From CAKZQX01 sp034435975 (GTDB lineage: Bacteria > Chloroflexota > Chloroflexia > Chloroflexales > Chloroflexaceae), in the NCBI GenBank assembly GCA_034435975.1, contig DAOTWD010000005.1:1-54066 (forward strand): a stretch of DNA of 54,066 bases, in the 5' to 3' direction. Position 1 is the first letter of the stretch. Each line of letters opens with the position of its first letter. Below the pieces are notes generated by a model, which saw only the letters and a program-made list of their open reading frames with translations, was not told the origin of the DNA and made no database searches. The translations under genes and the position numbers were made by a program. Below are positions 1 to 8,240 of this stretch, piece after piece.

Positions 1-1
1 A

Positions 2-103
2 GCAGTGAATAACATGCCAGACGAGCGTTCGGGTAGGATCTTGCCCATTACTCCGTTGCCACAGGCTGGCCAGGTAGTGTATCTGCCGCTGGTGATACGG
101 TAA
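2..103 (+). CDS. 3' end of a probable secreted/surface protein (partial)
   Basis: The frame is open from base 2 to a TAA at 101-103 and gives 33 residues ending in VVYLPLVIR. The rest of the gene lies outside the window. Many Chloroflexota exported proteins, as I recall them, end in a short hydrophobic tail of the YLPLVxR type just before the stop, and that is the main reason to treat this as real. No catalytic or binding motif is visible in so short a piece. A hairpin follows within 30 bases of the stop, which fits a gene end. The call could be wrong, because 33 codons can be open by chance. Confidence 0.45.
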   Translation, partial: AVNNMPDERSGRILPITPLPQAGQVVYLPLVIR

Positions 104-129
104 CGGAGAGGTAAGGCGTTTTCAGGGAA

Positions 130-168
130 CAGGTGACCAGACTGGTTAATGAGCCTTCCTGTCACCTG
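130..168 (+). terminator. Terminator-like hairpin after the partial gene
   Basis: CAGGTGAC at 130-137 pairs with GTCACCTG at 161-168 around a 23-base loop. A run of six T lies about 20 bases further on (189-194). The long loop and distant T run make this only a moderate terminator candidate. Confidence 0.3.
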
Positions 169-217
169 CCCACGGTTTCGCGTGCAGGTTTTTTGTTGGG
201 GAAATGGCTGACCCGCG

Positions 218-449
218 CCGCGCCCCGGAGGGACGCGCACCCGCCCGCTGCCCACCCGCGCCCCGGAGGGACGCGCTACGTCGTCTTGCGCTCCGGAAGG
301 ACGCGCACCCGCCCGCGCCGCGCCCCGGAGGGACGCGCTCCAGCCGTGCACCACACCCCAACTCAGCGTCTTTGCGTTAAACCAAGAGCATCACACGCAT
401 CCTCGCATCTCCGGACACCGCCGCCGCGCCGCGCCCCGGAGGGACGCGC
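218..449. repeat. Five copies of a 20-bp GC-rich repeat
   Basis: The 359 bases between the partial gene and the SAM hydrolase hold no credible gene. They carry five copies of the motif CGCGCCCCGGAGGGACGCGC, near 219-238, 257-276, 287-306 (two changes), 319-338 and 430-449. Each copy is an imperfect palindrome and can fold back on itself. The last copy lies about 13 bases beyond the stop codon of the minus-strand gene. The open frames here on both strands are repeat-derived Arg/Pro-rich translations and are not called as genes. Confidence 0.75.
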
Positions 450-462
450 TACCGTGATCATG

Positions 463-1272
463 TCATGCCAGGTGGACAACCACGATTGTATCTGGATCAA
501 TCGCCAGCGACTGATAGGCATTGCCGTCACGTATTGCCACCTCTAGATGCCCGCTGCTGCCGATCAGCGCCAGCGGCGCACCAGGTGTCACAGATGCATA
601 GGTATGACAGATGCCGGTAATGGTATGCGAACCAACACTGACGACCAGATTGTGCAAATCTCCCAACTGTGCCAGATGCATGGTAGTGATGTTGCTGACA
701 CAGTTACCGAAGTGATCGACATAGACAATCTGCCCGCGCAGGCTATTTGTCTCTGTTATGGACGGTGCTGGCACCTTTAGCAGCGTGATCGCATCTAGGT
801 CTGGCCCCAGGGCGGTGAGTGCCACCCCTTGCGCCAGATGTGCCGCCACAGGCGCGAAGATGTCACGCCCATGAAATGTGGCGCTTACCGGCATGCGCCA
901 GAAGCGCGGTTCGGTCAATTCTACTGCCCGCACATCCGTTGTTGACCAGCGAGCCAGTGCCGTCTGCCAGACTGTGGTGAACACCCCATTATCCGGGCCA
1001 ACAAAGCAGGCATCTGGCGTTGCCAGCGCCAGCGCCCGTCGCTCGCTCCCAACGCCCGGATCCACAACTACCAGATGAATAGTACCTGGTGGAAAATAGG
1101 GCACAAACGTATCCAACACAAATGCTGCCTCCAGCACATTCTGCGGCGCAATCGCATGGGTGATGTCCACCAGCTGTGCTGTAGGGCAGATACCCAGCAG
1201 GACGCCTTTCATCACACCCACATAACTATCACGGGTGCCAAAATCGGTGGTCAGCGTAATCAGCGGCGGCAT
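463..1272 (-). CDS. SAM hydrolase / SAM hydroxide adenosyltransferase (DUF62 family)
   Basis: A 269-residue protein of the DUF62 (SAM_adeno_trans) family, which splits S-adenosylmethionine with water into adenosine and methionine; relatives include the fluorinase and chlorinase. Visible signatures are TTDFGTRDSYVG near the N-terminus, VDITHAI, the core HLVVVDPGVGSERR, VGPDNGV, and TFHGRDIFAP in the middle. The start is the ATG at 1272, because the longer frame (to 1389) reads back into secF and has no family similarity before MPPLITLTTDFG. The start lies 7 bases after the secF stop, so it is probably co-transcribed with secD-secF. A halogenase role is unlikely, since the family is mostly hydrolases, but single residues were not checked against a structure. 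Confidence 0.88.
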   Translation of the reverse strand: MPPLITLTTDFGTRDSYVGVMKGVLLGICPTAQLVDITHAIAPQNVLEAAFVLDTFVPYFPPGTIHLVVVDPGVGSERRALALATPDACFVGPDNGVFTTVWQTALARWSTTDVRAVELTEPRFWRMPVSATFHGRDIFAPVAAHLAQGVALTALGPDLDAITLLKVPAPSITETNSLRGQIVYVDHFGNCVSNITTMHLAQLGDLHNLVVSVGSHTITGICHTYASVTPGAPLALIGSSGHLEVAIRDGNAYQSLAIDPDTIVVVHLA

Positions 1273-1279
1273 CACAGGC

Positions 1280-2278
1280 TTACCTAACTTCAACGCTCGG
1301 CGAGCGACGGCGAAACCAGTGTTGCCACTCACGGTTTTCCCAGACCACCAGGATCTGCGCAGCATTGAACAGCGAAGAATAGGTGCCACTGACTAAGCCA
1401 ATTAACAAAATAATCACAAAGGTACGGATCGTCGTCCCACCAAACAGCAACAGCGCGGTCAACACAAAAATCGTGGTAAGCTGCGTGTTAATCGAGCGTG
1501 GCAGGGTTTGCACAATACTATGATTGACAATATTGTCAAACGTCTCACCGCTCCGCGTCAAGATCAGATTCTCGCGGATGCGGTCAAAAACAACAATAGT
1601 ATCATGCACCGAGAAACTGATAATCGTCAGCAATGCCGTCAAGAACAGCGCATCGACTTCAATGCCCAAAAAGATGCTCATAAACGCGGCAATGCCGAGG
1701 ATCAACAACACATCATGCAGCATTGCCAGAATCGCACACACACCATAGCGTACCGGATTGGCCGTGCGGCGGAAGGCCAGTGTTAGATAGATCAAAATGG
1801 CGACACAGGCTCCAATCACCGCAATCACCGCGCTGCGGGTGGACTCCTGACTTACCGTCGGGCCAACACTTTCCAGACGCTCCCGGCTCACCGTGCCAAA
1901 TTCCGCTTCCAGCGCACTGAGAACCCGTTCCTGTTCGGCAATCGGATTATCGCGGCTCAACGCATCGGACGTACGTACCACTGCCGCGCCAATCGTCTTA
2001 TCACCGGTAGTCACTGCACTCAGTTGTACCAGCGCGTTTTCAAAGCCATTCTCGGCAAAAATAGTCGCAATGGCGGTCGTACTCAATTCATCGACATTAC
2101 GCTCGGCAAAGTGCAACTCCCAGAGCGTGCCACCACTAAAGTCAATGCTTGGGCGCAATCCCAGGCGAAACTGCCCCGTGGTGATCAGCGGGTGTAGCAG
2201 CAGGAAGTACATTCCGGGCAAAATAAAAATCAGGGAGAGGAAAAACCACCAGTAACGAAGGCGAACGAGATCTTTCAT
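1280..2278 (-). CDS. secF: Protein-export membrane protein SecF
   Basis: A 332-residue SecF. With SecD it forms the RND-type accessory complex that uses the proton gradient to pull proteins across the membrane after SecYEG/SecA. The N-terminal membrane helix is followed by the periplasmic first domain with IDFSGGTLWELHF (the SecF form of the DFxGG motif). The C-terminal five-helix RND bundle contains YGVCAILAMLHDVLLILG and SFSVHDTIVVFDRIREN. The start is ATG 2278, with GAGGAG six bases upstream; the longer frame to 2308 is not used. It lies 26 bases downstream of secD in the usual D-F order. Confidence 0.95.
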   Translation of the reverse strand: MKDLVRLRYWWFFLSLIFILPGMYFLLLHPLITTGQFRLGLRPSIDFSGGTLWELHFAERNVDELSTTAIATIFAENGFENALVQLSAVTTGDKTIGAAVVRTSDALSRDNPIAEQERVLSALEAEFGTVSRERLESVGPTVSQESTRSAVIAVIGACVAILIYLTLAFRRTANPVRYGVCAILAMLHDVLLILGIAAFMSIFLGIEVDALFLTALLTIISFSVHDTIVVFDRIRENLILTRSGETFDNIVNHSIVQTLPRSINTQLTTIFVLTALLLFGGTTIRTFVIILLIGLVSGTYSSLFNAAQILVVWENREWQHWFRRRSPSVEVR

Positions 2279-2304
2279 AAACAACTCCTCATATGCTGGT
2301 GCGA

Positions 2305-3804
2305 TCAACCCTCAATGCCAGTCTGCCCGGTACTGGGTGCTGGTTGATAGCCAGTTGCCGACGGGGAATCTGCCTCGCGATCCAGACCAAGCAACCACGG
2401 GTTGCGGGCAAACGGGAGTGGCAACACCAGTCGAAGAAACGTGCGCGTCACCACGATGGCCGTAAACAGGCTGAGGAGCATACCCATTCCCAGCGTCAAT
2501 GCAAAGCCTTTGATAAGGCTTACCCCAAAGCTGTTCCCAAAGATGTAGAGTATCGTGCTGGTAATCAACGTCGAAACGCTTGAATCGCGGATGGCTGGCC
2601 AGGACTCGGTAAAACTGGTTTCAATTGCCGCACGCAGCTCACGTTTGCGGCGTAGTTCTTCCTTCAGGCGCGAGAAAATCAGCACATTCGCATCAACCGC
2701 CAGACCAATCGAGAGGATAAAGCCGGCAATACCCGGCAGCGTGAGCGTGACCGGAATCAGCCTATACATCGCAAAGCTCAGGATGGTATAGATCAGCAGC
2801 GCCAGTACCGCCAGCAGACCCGGCAAGCGATAGTTGAGGATCATGAATAGCGCCACCACAATCAGCCCAACGATGCCAGCAGTAATGCTAGCATCGACCG
2901 ATCCCTGGCCCAGGGTAGCTGTCACAGTGCGGCTGGTTTCAACTTGCAAGGCAACCGGGAGCGCACCATATTTTAACTGGTTCAAGATACGATCACGATC
3001 AGCGGGAGTACCGGTGGTGATAATGCCTTCCCCATCGCTCAAGGCATCGTTAATGCGTGGGCAACTGACGACCACATTATCCAGCACAATACACATCGGT
3101 TGCCCAATATTGCGCCGCGTGAAATCGGCCAGGCGGGTAGCCGACTCACCGCGAAAAGCAAAAGAAACGGCCGGCTCGCTAATACCTGTTGCTCCTTGCG
3201 AGAAGACTGGTTGCACCGCACTGGTGTCGAGATCGCGCCCATCGGTGATGCTCTCGAAAATAGGGTCATCGGCTTCTGGAACCTGGTCGAGCGCCTGACC
3301 TTCAACGGCCTCGGTTTCCTCGTCGTCAAGTTCATCTATTCCCTCGGTCAGAGAGGGTGGATCGGAAACAATCGGATCAGGATTACCTGTGGTACGCACC
3401 ACCTGATTGTTGGGCAAAAACTGACCTTGCGGATCGATAAACTCCAGGCGCCCTGTACCACGCAGGGTTTCAATCGCCTGCTCTGGATTTTGAACACCCG
3501 GTAGCTCGACAATAATGCTATCATCACCCGAAAGCTGTACCACCGTCTCGCCTACACCCAGGGCATTGACGCGGCGTTCGATCACACCCGCTGCCGTCTG
3601 CATATCAGTACGTGAGACATCGGATTGTTGTGCCCGCAGCAATACCTGGATGCCACCGCGCAAGTCCAGTCCTAACCGAATGCTTACATCGCGGCCTAGA
3701 AACCGGGGGGGGCCATCGGCATCAGTGGGCGCAAAGTTAATCAATAAAGCCAGGCCAACCAGAAGAAGAATAAACAATAATGAGTATATATTTCGATTAC
3801 GCAC
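2305..3804 (-). CDS. secD: Protein translocase subunit SecD
   Basis: A 499-residue SecD, the partner of SecF in the SecDF export motor. It starts with one membrane helix, followed by LGLDLRGGIQVLL (the SecD DLRGG motif). The periplasmic domain has an acidic Glu/Asp-rich linker around residues 155-195. The C-terminal membrane domain carries GLAVDANVLIFSRLKEELRR, a hallmark of the RND bundle. The start codon is GTG at 3804 with AAGGAA about ten bases upstream; no other start fits. The length is that of non-proteobacterial SecDs. No yajC is adjacent. Confidence 0.95.
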   Translation of the reverse strand: MRNRNIYSLLFILLLVGLALLINFAPTDADGPPRFLGRDVSIRLGLDLRGGIQVLLRAQQSDVSRTDMQTAAGVIERRVNALGVGETVVQLSGDDSIIVELPGVQNPEQAIETLRGTGRLEFIDPQGQFLPNNQVVRTTGNPDPIVSDPPSLTEGIDELDDEETEAVEGQALDQVPEADDPIFESITDGRDLDTSAVQPVFSQGATGISEPAVSFAFRGESATRLADFTRRNIGQPMCIVLDNVVVSCPRINDALSDGEGIITTGTPADRDRILNQLKYGALPVALQVETSRTVTATLGQGSVDASITAGIVGLIVVALFMILNYRLPGLLAVLALLIYTILSFAMYRLIPVTLTLPGIAGFILSIGLAVDANVLIFSRLKEELRRKRELRAAIETSFTESWPAIRDSSVSTLITSTILYIFGNSFGVSLIKGFALTLGMGMLLSLFTAIVVTRTFLRLVLPLPFARNPWLLGLDREADSPSATGYQPAPSTGQTGIEG

Positions 3805-3949
3805 TGCTATCTGGTTCCTTTTTGAAGAAGGGGCACAAGATGCTCCGCTCCTCCCTCATCAACGATACAGGTGAATATGGGGAATAGGCAACAGAGGACA
3901 GGGAAATAGAGCAGCAACCTGTGACCTGTAACCTGTCCCGTTCTTCACA

Positions 3950-4453
3950 CTAACCGGCTCGCTGGGTGGCTTCCATTGAGGGTGATGTACTGTGTTGCGT
4001 GATCCGCTGCCAATCTCGCCAGTCCAACAATGCGGCCACCCAGATCCCGATCATCAAAATACCCGAAATGACACACCATGTACAGAACGCCTGGATCATA
4101 AAGCGCTGTACCAGGAAGAGATAGATCGAAAAGACCAGACCGACCGATGTAATCAGCAAGAACCAGAATGGCAGCACTAGGTTCCCCATATGATCCGTTT
4201 GCAGCGCCAGCAAGCTCCACCCTAGTAAAAATACATACCCCACAATGCCGATCACCGAAATCGGAATACCGCCGCCGGGTGGTATCGTACTCCAGGGGCT
4301 GCGCTGCACAATATCACACCCCGATCCGACCAGGCATACCAGGCTGACCCTGGGAAAAAAGCGCGTCAGCGCCAGGTAGCCCGATACCAACAACCCCAGG
4401 AGAGCCAACAACGATATGACCATGCGCGGATACAACGAGCGTTCGCTATTCAT
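3950..4453 (-). CDS. Vitamin K epoxide reductase (VKOR) family thiol oxidase
   Basis: A 167-residue four-helix membrane protein of the bacterial VKOR family. These enzymes reoxidise DsbA-like proteins and pass the electrons to quinone, replacing DsbB in many non-proteobacteria. Both cysteine pairs are present: C40 and C46 in CLVGSGCDIV on the loop after helix 1, and C124-T-W-C127 as the active CxxC near the last helix. The start is ATG 4453, with a GTG three bases earlier (4456) also possible. The upstream dsbA-like stop TAG is directly followed by TGATG, so translation of the two genes is probably coupled. There is no fused thioredoxin domain; the separate upstream gene supplies it. Confidence 0.92.
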   Translation of the reverse strand: MNSERSLYPRMVISLLALLGLLVSGYLALTRFFPRVSLVCLVGSGCDIVQRSPWSTIPPGGGIPISVIGIVGYVFLLGWSLLALQTDHMGNLVLPFWFLLITSVGLVFSIYLFLVQRFMIQAFCTWCVISGILMIGIWVAALLDWRDWQRITQHSTSPSMEATQRAG

Positions 4454-4455
4454 CA

Positions 4456-5190
4456 CTACCGACCTTTCGCTGCCAACGCCGACTCGATAGCCGCAACCAA
4501 CTGGCCAGCATTCACCTGCCGCCCCTCAACAATGAATGTAGGCGTCCCACCAATCCCGGCCTGGATCGCCGCCTGTTCGGCGGCGCGCACCTGATCGCGA
4601 TAAGTACCGTTTTGTAACGCCTGTTCAAACTGATTACGATCCAGTCCCAATTCTTCGGCATAGCGCACAAAGAGTTGCTGCGGGTTCAGGCTACTGGCCC
4701 ACTCACCCTGGCGCGCAAACAGCAGTTTGTTCATCTGCCAGAACTGTCCCTGCGACCCGGCAGCACGTGCGGCTTCAGCGGCAATCACGGCATGCTGGTG
4801 CATACTCAGCGGGAAATCGTGAAACACAAACTGGATCTTGCCCGTCTCCACATACTCCAGGTCAATCTGATCAGCCAGAACTGTCTGGAATTGCGCACAT
4901 GCGGGACATTGATAATCCGAATATTCAATCACACGCACTGGCGCTTCCGGGTCACCTTTATAGTAAAATCCTTCTGGAGTCATACCTGTCGGCGCCTTGA
5001 GCGATGAGATCTGTGCTGTGGTACCGGTCGCTGCTCCACCTGAGGGTGTTGCTCCCTGGTTACGCACCAGGTAAGTGATTAACAGAGCCACGCCGACTAC
5101 TGCGATCACTGTCAGCACCATATAGAAAACTCGTAATGTTTTGGCATTCCTGGTGTCTACTTTGCGGCCACGTTGAGCCTGTGTACTCAT
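4456..5190 (-). CDS. Membrane-anchored DsbA-like thiol:disulfide oxidoreductase
   Basis: A 244-residue thioredoxin-fold protein of the DsbA/BdbD type that introduces disulfides into exported proteins. A basic N-terminus is followed by one membrane helix (about residues 20-42) and a Gly/Thr/Ala linker. The catalytic motif C95-P-A-C98 sits in EYSDYQCPACAQF, and the cis-proline loop is GGTPTFIVEGR. It overlaps the VKOR gene and has its own promoter about 50 bases upstream. GAGGAG is placed seven bases before the ATG at 5190. The pair should be self-sufficient: VKOR reoxidises this protein. Confidence 0.93.
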   Translation of the reverse strand: MSTQAQRGRKVDTRNAKTLRVFYMVLTVIAVVGVALLITYLVRNQGATPSGGAATGTTAQISSLKAPTGMTPEGFYYKGDPEAPVRVIEYSDYQCPACAQFQTVLADQIDLEYVETGKIQFVFHDFPLSMHQHAVIAAEAARAAGSQGQFWQMNKLLFARQGEWASSLNPQQLFVRYAEELGLDRNQFEQALQNGTYRDQVRAAEQAAIQAGIGGTPTFIVEGRQVNAGQLVAAIESALAAKGR

Positions 5191-5241
5191 AACATAGCTC
5201 CTCTACATAGATAACATCTGTACAATTATGTCATTTCAATC

Positions 5242-5270
5242 ATTATAGTGTTGTGCCAGTGCCACGTCAA
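5242..5270 (-). promoter_or_regulatory. Sigma70-type promoter of the dsbA-like/VKOR operon
   Basis: On the minus strand TTGACG (5270-5265) and TATAAT (5247-5242) are separated by exactly 17 bases. The predicted start of transcription is near 5235, about 45 bases before the ATG at 5190. Confidence 0.75.
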
Positions 5271-5410
5271 ACTTGATAGAGATCGTGTTACGCTTTATCT
5301 CTTTCGGACGCGATGAACGCGATCGGAGACTCACTCTATACTGCTGTGACGGTTGTCCTCGTTCCGATGGGGGAGTGGGGAAATTCTGGCCCCGCCTGGC
5401 GGTTCGTGAA

Positions 5411-5437
5411 GTTGCGGGGTTCTGCGGCCCCCGCAAC
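5411..5437. repeat. GC-rich hairpin repeat (related copy near 36.75 kb)
   Basis: GTTGCGGGG (5411-5419) pairs with CCCCGCAAC (5429-5437). The surrounding segment, about 5400-5460, shares CTGCGGCCCCCGCAACCCC followed by GGCGAA with the reverse complement of about 36745-36790, so it belongs to a dispersed repeat family. Apart from this, a direct repeat CCACGAATN (5575-5605) and the promoter and RNA listed next, I see no gene between 5191 and 6055. Confidence 0.55.
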
Positions 5438-5804
5438 CCCTGCAGGCGAACGTTCCTCAGAACGGGTACCGCTGATCAATCGAAATAACCTTTATTGTGA
5501 TATCCTGACTGCCTGTTATTGACAGAAGGTGCGTGGTGGAAATGGGTATGGCGTACTACCGTGGGCCAGACGTCCACGAATAGAACCACGTATGCGACCA
5601 CGAATGTAATGTAAGGTACTTCATGCACGAGCAGGCCGTGCCATTACCCCCAGTTGATGAGAATTGATGGGAGTACTTGCGGGTACAGATGTGCACCGCG
5701 TACTTATAGAGTGCCACTGACGTTGCCACTGCTCGATGTGTTCAGCACAGTCACGTGCGCCAGATGCGTGCAAGTCTACTGCACCACTGCTACACTGGCT
5801 GCCG

Positions 5805-5832
5805 TTGACATGGAGCCTGAAACCTCTATAAT
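5805..5832 (+). promoter_or_regulatory. Near-perfect sigma70-type promoter upstream of recJ
   Basis: TTGACA (5805-5810) and TATAAT (5827-5832) both match consensus and are 16 bases apart. Transcription would begin near 5839, 217 bases before recJ. Confidence 0.75.
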
Positions 5833-5838
5833 TGACAT

Positions 5839-5992
5839 GACATGAGGTGCGCGATTGGTTAAACACAAGCCTTGTGCCTTCGGCAGAGGGGGGCCATCCA
5901 ACGGTTCAGTGCTTCCCTACTGCTGAAAGCGACGCCTTTCGCTGATATGATGATGGACGACCGCATAACTCGTATCATTGACGAAAGGTTTT
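5839..5992 (+). ncRNA. Candidate small structured RNA or recJ leader
   Basis: The segment runs from the predicted start of the consensus promoter at 5805-5832 to a strong terminator-like hairpin. CCTTTCG (5935-5941) pairs with CGAAAGG (5982-5988), and the inside is extended by ATGAT/ATCAT and ACGA/TCGT pairs; TTTT follows directly (5989-5992). Inside are further small stems: CACAAG/CTTGTG (5864-5876), a GCCTTCGGC turn, and TTCAG/CTGAA (5905-5927). No reading frame with a ribosome site is visible. It could be a free RNA of about 150 bases or an attenuating leader for recJ. It does not match a class that I recognise, including 6S. Confidence 0.35.
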
Positions 5993-6055
5993 AGCTGAAC
6001 CTGATATCTGTTTGATCATCTTGATCATCAACCACACTGGAAAGATACCCAAAGT

Positions 6056-7774
6056 ATGGCAGCACGTCGTTCGGCTCACAATAAGCACTGGGCGCTCCAG
6101 CCGTCCGCACCACCCGAAGTTGTGGCACGCCTGGGTCGTAGTGCGATTATGTCCACGCTGTTGTATCAACGTGGCTTTGACACCCCCGAAGCGGTGACAA
6201 CCTTTCTGAAAGCCGATTATCGTGATGGATTGCATGATCCCTTTGCTATGAAGGGTATGACCGAGGCTAGCCAGCGTATTGCGCGCGCTATCGCTGATGA
6301 TGAACCGATGGCCGTATATGGTGATTTCGACACCGATGGCGTGACGGCGGTAACATTGTTGATGCAGGCGATTAGCACGATGGGCGGTACTATTCAACCC
6401 TACATCCCCCACCGTGTCCGCGAGGGCTATGGCTTGAACAACGAGGCGATTGAACAGCTCGCCGCCGAGGGTATTCGTCTATTGATCACTGTCGACTGTG
6501 GCATCAGCAATGTTGCGGAGGTGGCCCACGCGCAAGCCCTGGGCCTGGATGTGATCGTCACCGATCATCATCAACCACCACCCACATTACCCGCAGCGCT
6601 GGCAGTGGTCAACCCTAAACAACCAGGATGTTCCTATCCTTATAAGCAACTGGTTGGTGTTGGGATTGCCTTTAAACTGGTACAGGCGCTGGTCAGGCAG
6701 GGCTTACGGTTGCATGGCTTGCGTGGACGCGATCTGCTCGATATAGTCGCGCTGGGTACAGTGACTGATATGGGGCCACTGGACGGTGAAAACCGTGTGC
6801 TGGTCAAGAAAGGTCTGGAGGCGATCCATAGCAGCGAACGACCGGGATTGAAGGCCTTGATTGCGGTGGCCGGTCTGCCTCAGAGCAAAGTCGATGCAAT
6901 GTCCATTGGCTTTATGCTTGGCCCGCGCATTAATGCTGCCGGGCGGCTCGATGACGCGGTACGTGCCTACAATTTGCTCCTGGCCGACGATTTTGCGACG
7001 GCGCAAACACTGGCGCAAGAACTTAACCAGGCTAACCGCCAGCGCCAGGAATTGACGAAACAGGTGCAGGCGGCGGCGCGTGCCCAGGCCCAGGCCGAGG
7101 GCAAGCATCAGCAACGGATTGTGGTGCTGGCTGGCGATGACTACCCGGCAGGCATTATCGGTCTGGTGGCGGGCAAGCTGGTTGAGGAGTGGTCCCGTCC
7201 AGTGCTACTGATCGAGCGTGGGCCTGAGCAGTCGCATGGCTCGGCCCGTTCGGTACGCGGGTTTAATATTTTTGAGGCGTTGCATTCCTGCAAGGATTTG
7301 TTTGTGCGCTTTGGTGGGCATTCTATGGCAGCCGGCTTTACGATTGAGAATGTACGGTTGCCTGAACTGGACGCACGGCTGCAGGAACTGGCCCTGACTG
7401 CATTGACCGACGATATGCTTGTGCCAACACTGGACATTCATGTGGAGGTAGCTCTGAGTGAGCTTACCTGGGAATTGCTGTACGAGATGCGCCAACTGGA
7501 GCCGTTTGGTCAGGCAAACCCTCAACCGGTCTTAATGAGCCGCAATGTACAGGTGATATCGGCAACGGCATGTGGCAGCACGGGTGATCATCTGCGGCTG
7601 ATATTGAAGCAGAACAACAGTCATCCATTTGAAGCTATGGCCTTCCGCCTGGGGCATCTGGCAGAACCACTCCGTCAACATCCGTGCATTGACGTAGCCT
7701 ATACACTGGAAGATCATGAATGGAACGATCAGCGTTCGCTGCGCCTGCTGGTCAAGGATTTTCGACGAGCATAG
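6056..7774 (+). CDS. recJ: Single-stranded-DNA-specific exonuclease RecJ
   Basis: A 572-residue RecJ, the 5'-to-3' exonuclease used in recombination and mismatch or base-excision repair. The DHH phosphoesterase motifs are intact: VYGDFDTDG (D90, D92, D94), VDCGISN, VTDHH (170-172) and GPRINAAGRLDD. The DHHA1 domain follows with GDDYPAGIIGLVAGKLVEEW and GGHSMAAGF, then an OB-fold region with PFGQANPQPVL. The length is normal for the family. The ATG at 6056 has no clear ribosome site, so the start is less certain than the gene. It lies alone, with its own promoter 220 bases upstream. Confidence 0.95.
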   Translation: MAARRSAHNKHWALQPSAPPEVVARLGRSAIMSTLLYQRGFDTPEAVTTFLKADYRDGLHDPFAMKGMTEASQRIARAIADDEPMAVYGDFDTDGVTAVTLLMQAISTMGGTIQPYIPHRVREGYGLNNEAIEQLAAEGIRLLITVDCGISNVAEVAHAQALGLDVIVTDHHQPPPTLPAALAVVNPKQPGCSYPYKQLVGVGIAFKLVQALVRQGLRLHGLRGRDLLDIVALGTVTDMGPLDGENRVLVKKGLEAIHSSERPGLKALIAVAGLPQSKVDAMSIGFMLGPRINAAGRLDDAVRAYNLLLADDFATAQTLAQELNQANRQRQELTKQVQAAARAQAQAEGKHQQRIVVLAGDDYPAGIIGLVAGKLVEEWSRPVLLIERGPEQSHGSARSVRGFNIFEALHSCKDLFVRFGGHSMAAGFTIENVRLPELDARLQELALTALTDDMLVPTLDIHVEVALSELTWELLYEMRQLEPFGQANPQPVLMSRNVQVISATACGSTGDHLRLILKQNNSHPFEAMAFRLGHLAEPLRQHPCIDVAYTLEDHEWNDQRSLRLLVKDFRRA

Positions 7775-7793
7775 CATCGGATTGCCCTGTACC

Positions 7794-7860
7794 TGGCGTG
7801 GTGCCACACGGAACTTCAACCCCACGCCAATGATGCGGGAAGATCCCGCCCCACACTTTT
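7794..7860 (+). terminator. recJ terminator region
   Basis: Two hairpins follow the recJ stop. TGGCGTGG (7794-7801) pairs with CCACGCCA (7822-7829). GCGGGA (7835-7840) pairs with TCCCGC (7844-7849) around a three-base loop, with TTTT at 7857-7860. Confidence 0.55.
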
Positions 7861-7870
7861 CTACGGTTTG

Positions 7871-7886
7871 TTCTGGTTAACCAGAA
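7871..7886. promoter_or_regulatory. 16-bp perfect palindrome upstream of the feo operon
   Basis: TTCTGGTTAACCAGAA is fully palindromic. Its core GGTTAACC resembles the centre of known DtxR/MntR boxes, and a DtxR-type gene lies downstream. It sits about 120 bases upstream of the predicted -35 of that operon, which is far for a simple repressor site. Confidence 0.4.
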
Positions 7887-8006
7887 TAGTAGCGGAATCT
7901 TCACTGATTGCGCTGGCGGTCAACATGCTTCTTTTTCCTTTCGTCCGTAGCTTTTTGCTGTTGCTCATCAACGAAATCTCAACCATGTTGATTTGTTACA
8001 GCGTTA

Positions 8007-8035
8007 TTGACAATCGTCAGGCAGAGATGTATGAT
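8007..8035 (+). promoter_or_regulatory. Promoter of the dtxR-feo operon
   Basis: TTGACA (8007-8012) and TATGAT (8030-8035) are separated by 17 bases. The predicted start near 8042 gives a leader of about 270 bases before the regulator gene at 8314. Confidence 0.7.
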
Positions 8036-8082
8036 GGGCTGAAACAGGGTAGCCATAATTTAGGAGAACGTAAACTTACGGG

Positions 8083-8139
8083 TTACCTGAACATAACATG
8101 GTGAAGCATCAGAACCACTCAGGTAAGGTGGGTTCTTTT
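8083..8139 (+). promoter_or_regulatory. Possible attenuator in the dtxR-feo leader
   Basis: AGAACC (8111-8116) pairs with GGTTCT (8131-8136), extended inwards past one bulge, and is followed by T residues (8136-8139, and again 8145-8149), so it resembles an intrinsic terminator. The sequence TCAGGTAA (8119-8126), in the loop and upper stem of that hairpin, is a perfect complement of TTACCTGA (8083-8090). Forming that 8-bp helix would disturb the terminator. This two-state layout suggests control by early termination. I could not match the leader to a known riboswitch class. Confidence 0.35.
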
Positions 8140-8240
8140 AGCGATTTTTGTGGTCAGCGCTGGCCCGGATGGATTCTCATACGCCTATAGATTCGGTGTG
8201 CCCTTCCATGCCGCACTACTATGTAGTTGGAACAAAAAAA

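Noticed and set aside
218..449. CRISPR array
   Set aside because: Repeat spacing is irregular, units are only 20 bp and palindromic over the whole length, and there are no cas genes.
133..546. 137-residue open frame on the plus strand
   Set aside because: It is Arg/Pro-rich sequence read from the GC-rich repeats and overlaps the SAM hydrolase end; no ribosome site.
5273..5522. Two overlapping plus-strand frames of about 70 residues
   Set aside because: They read through a GC-rich repeat and lack ribosome sites and ordered composition.
5839..5992. 6S RNA identity for the candidate RNA
   Set aside because: I could not fold the closed outer stem and central bubble that 6S RNAs need.
7868..8104. 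78-residue open frame upstream of dtxR
   Set aside because: No ribosome site, and it contains the promoter for the feo operon.
8042..8140. Known riboswitch class in the dtxR-feo leader (TPP, cobalamin, Mn, NiCo)
   Set aside because: I compared by eye the conserved words that I remember of these classes and none fits; only the two-state pairing is reported.
8098..8190. 30-codon open frame in the dtxR leader as a leader peptide
   Set aside because: The nearest AGGAG is about 30 bases away and the codons show no run of one amino acid that would suggest attenuation.
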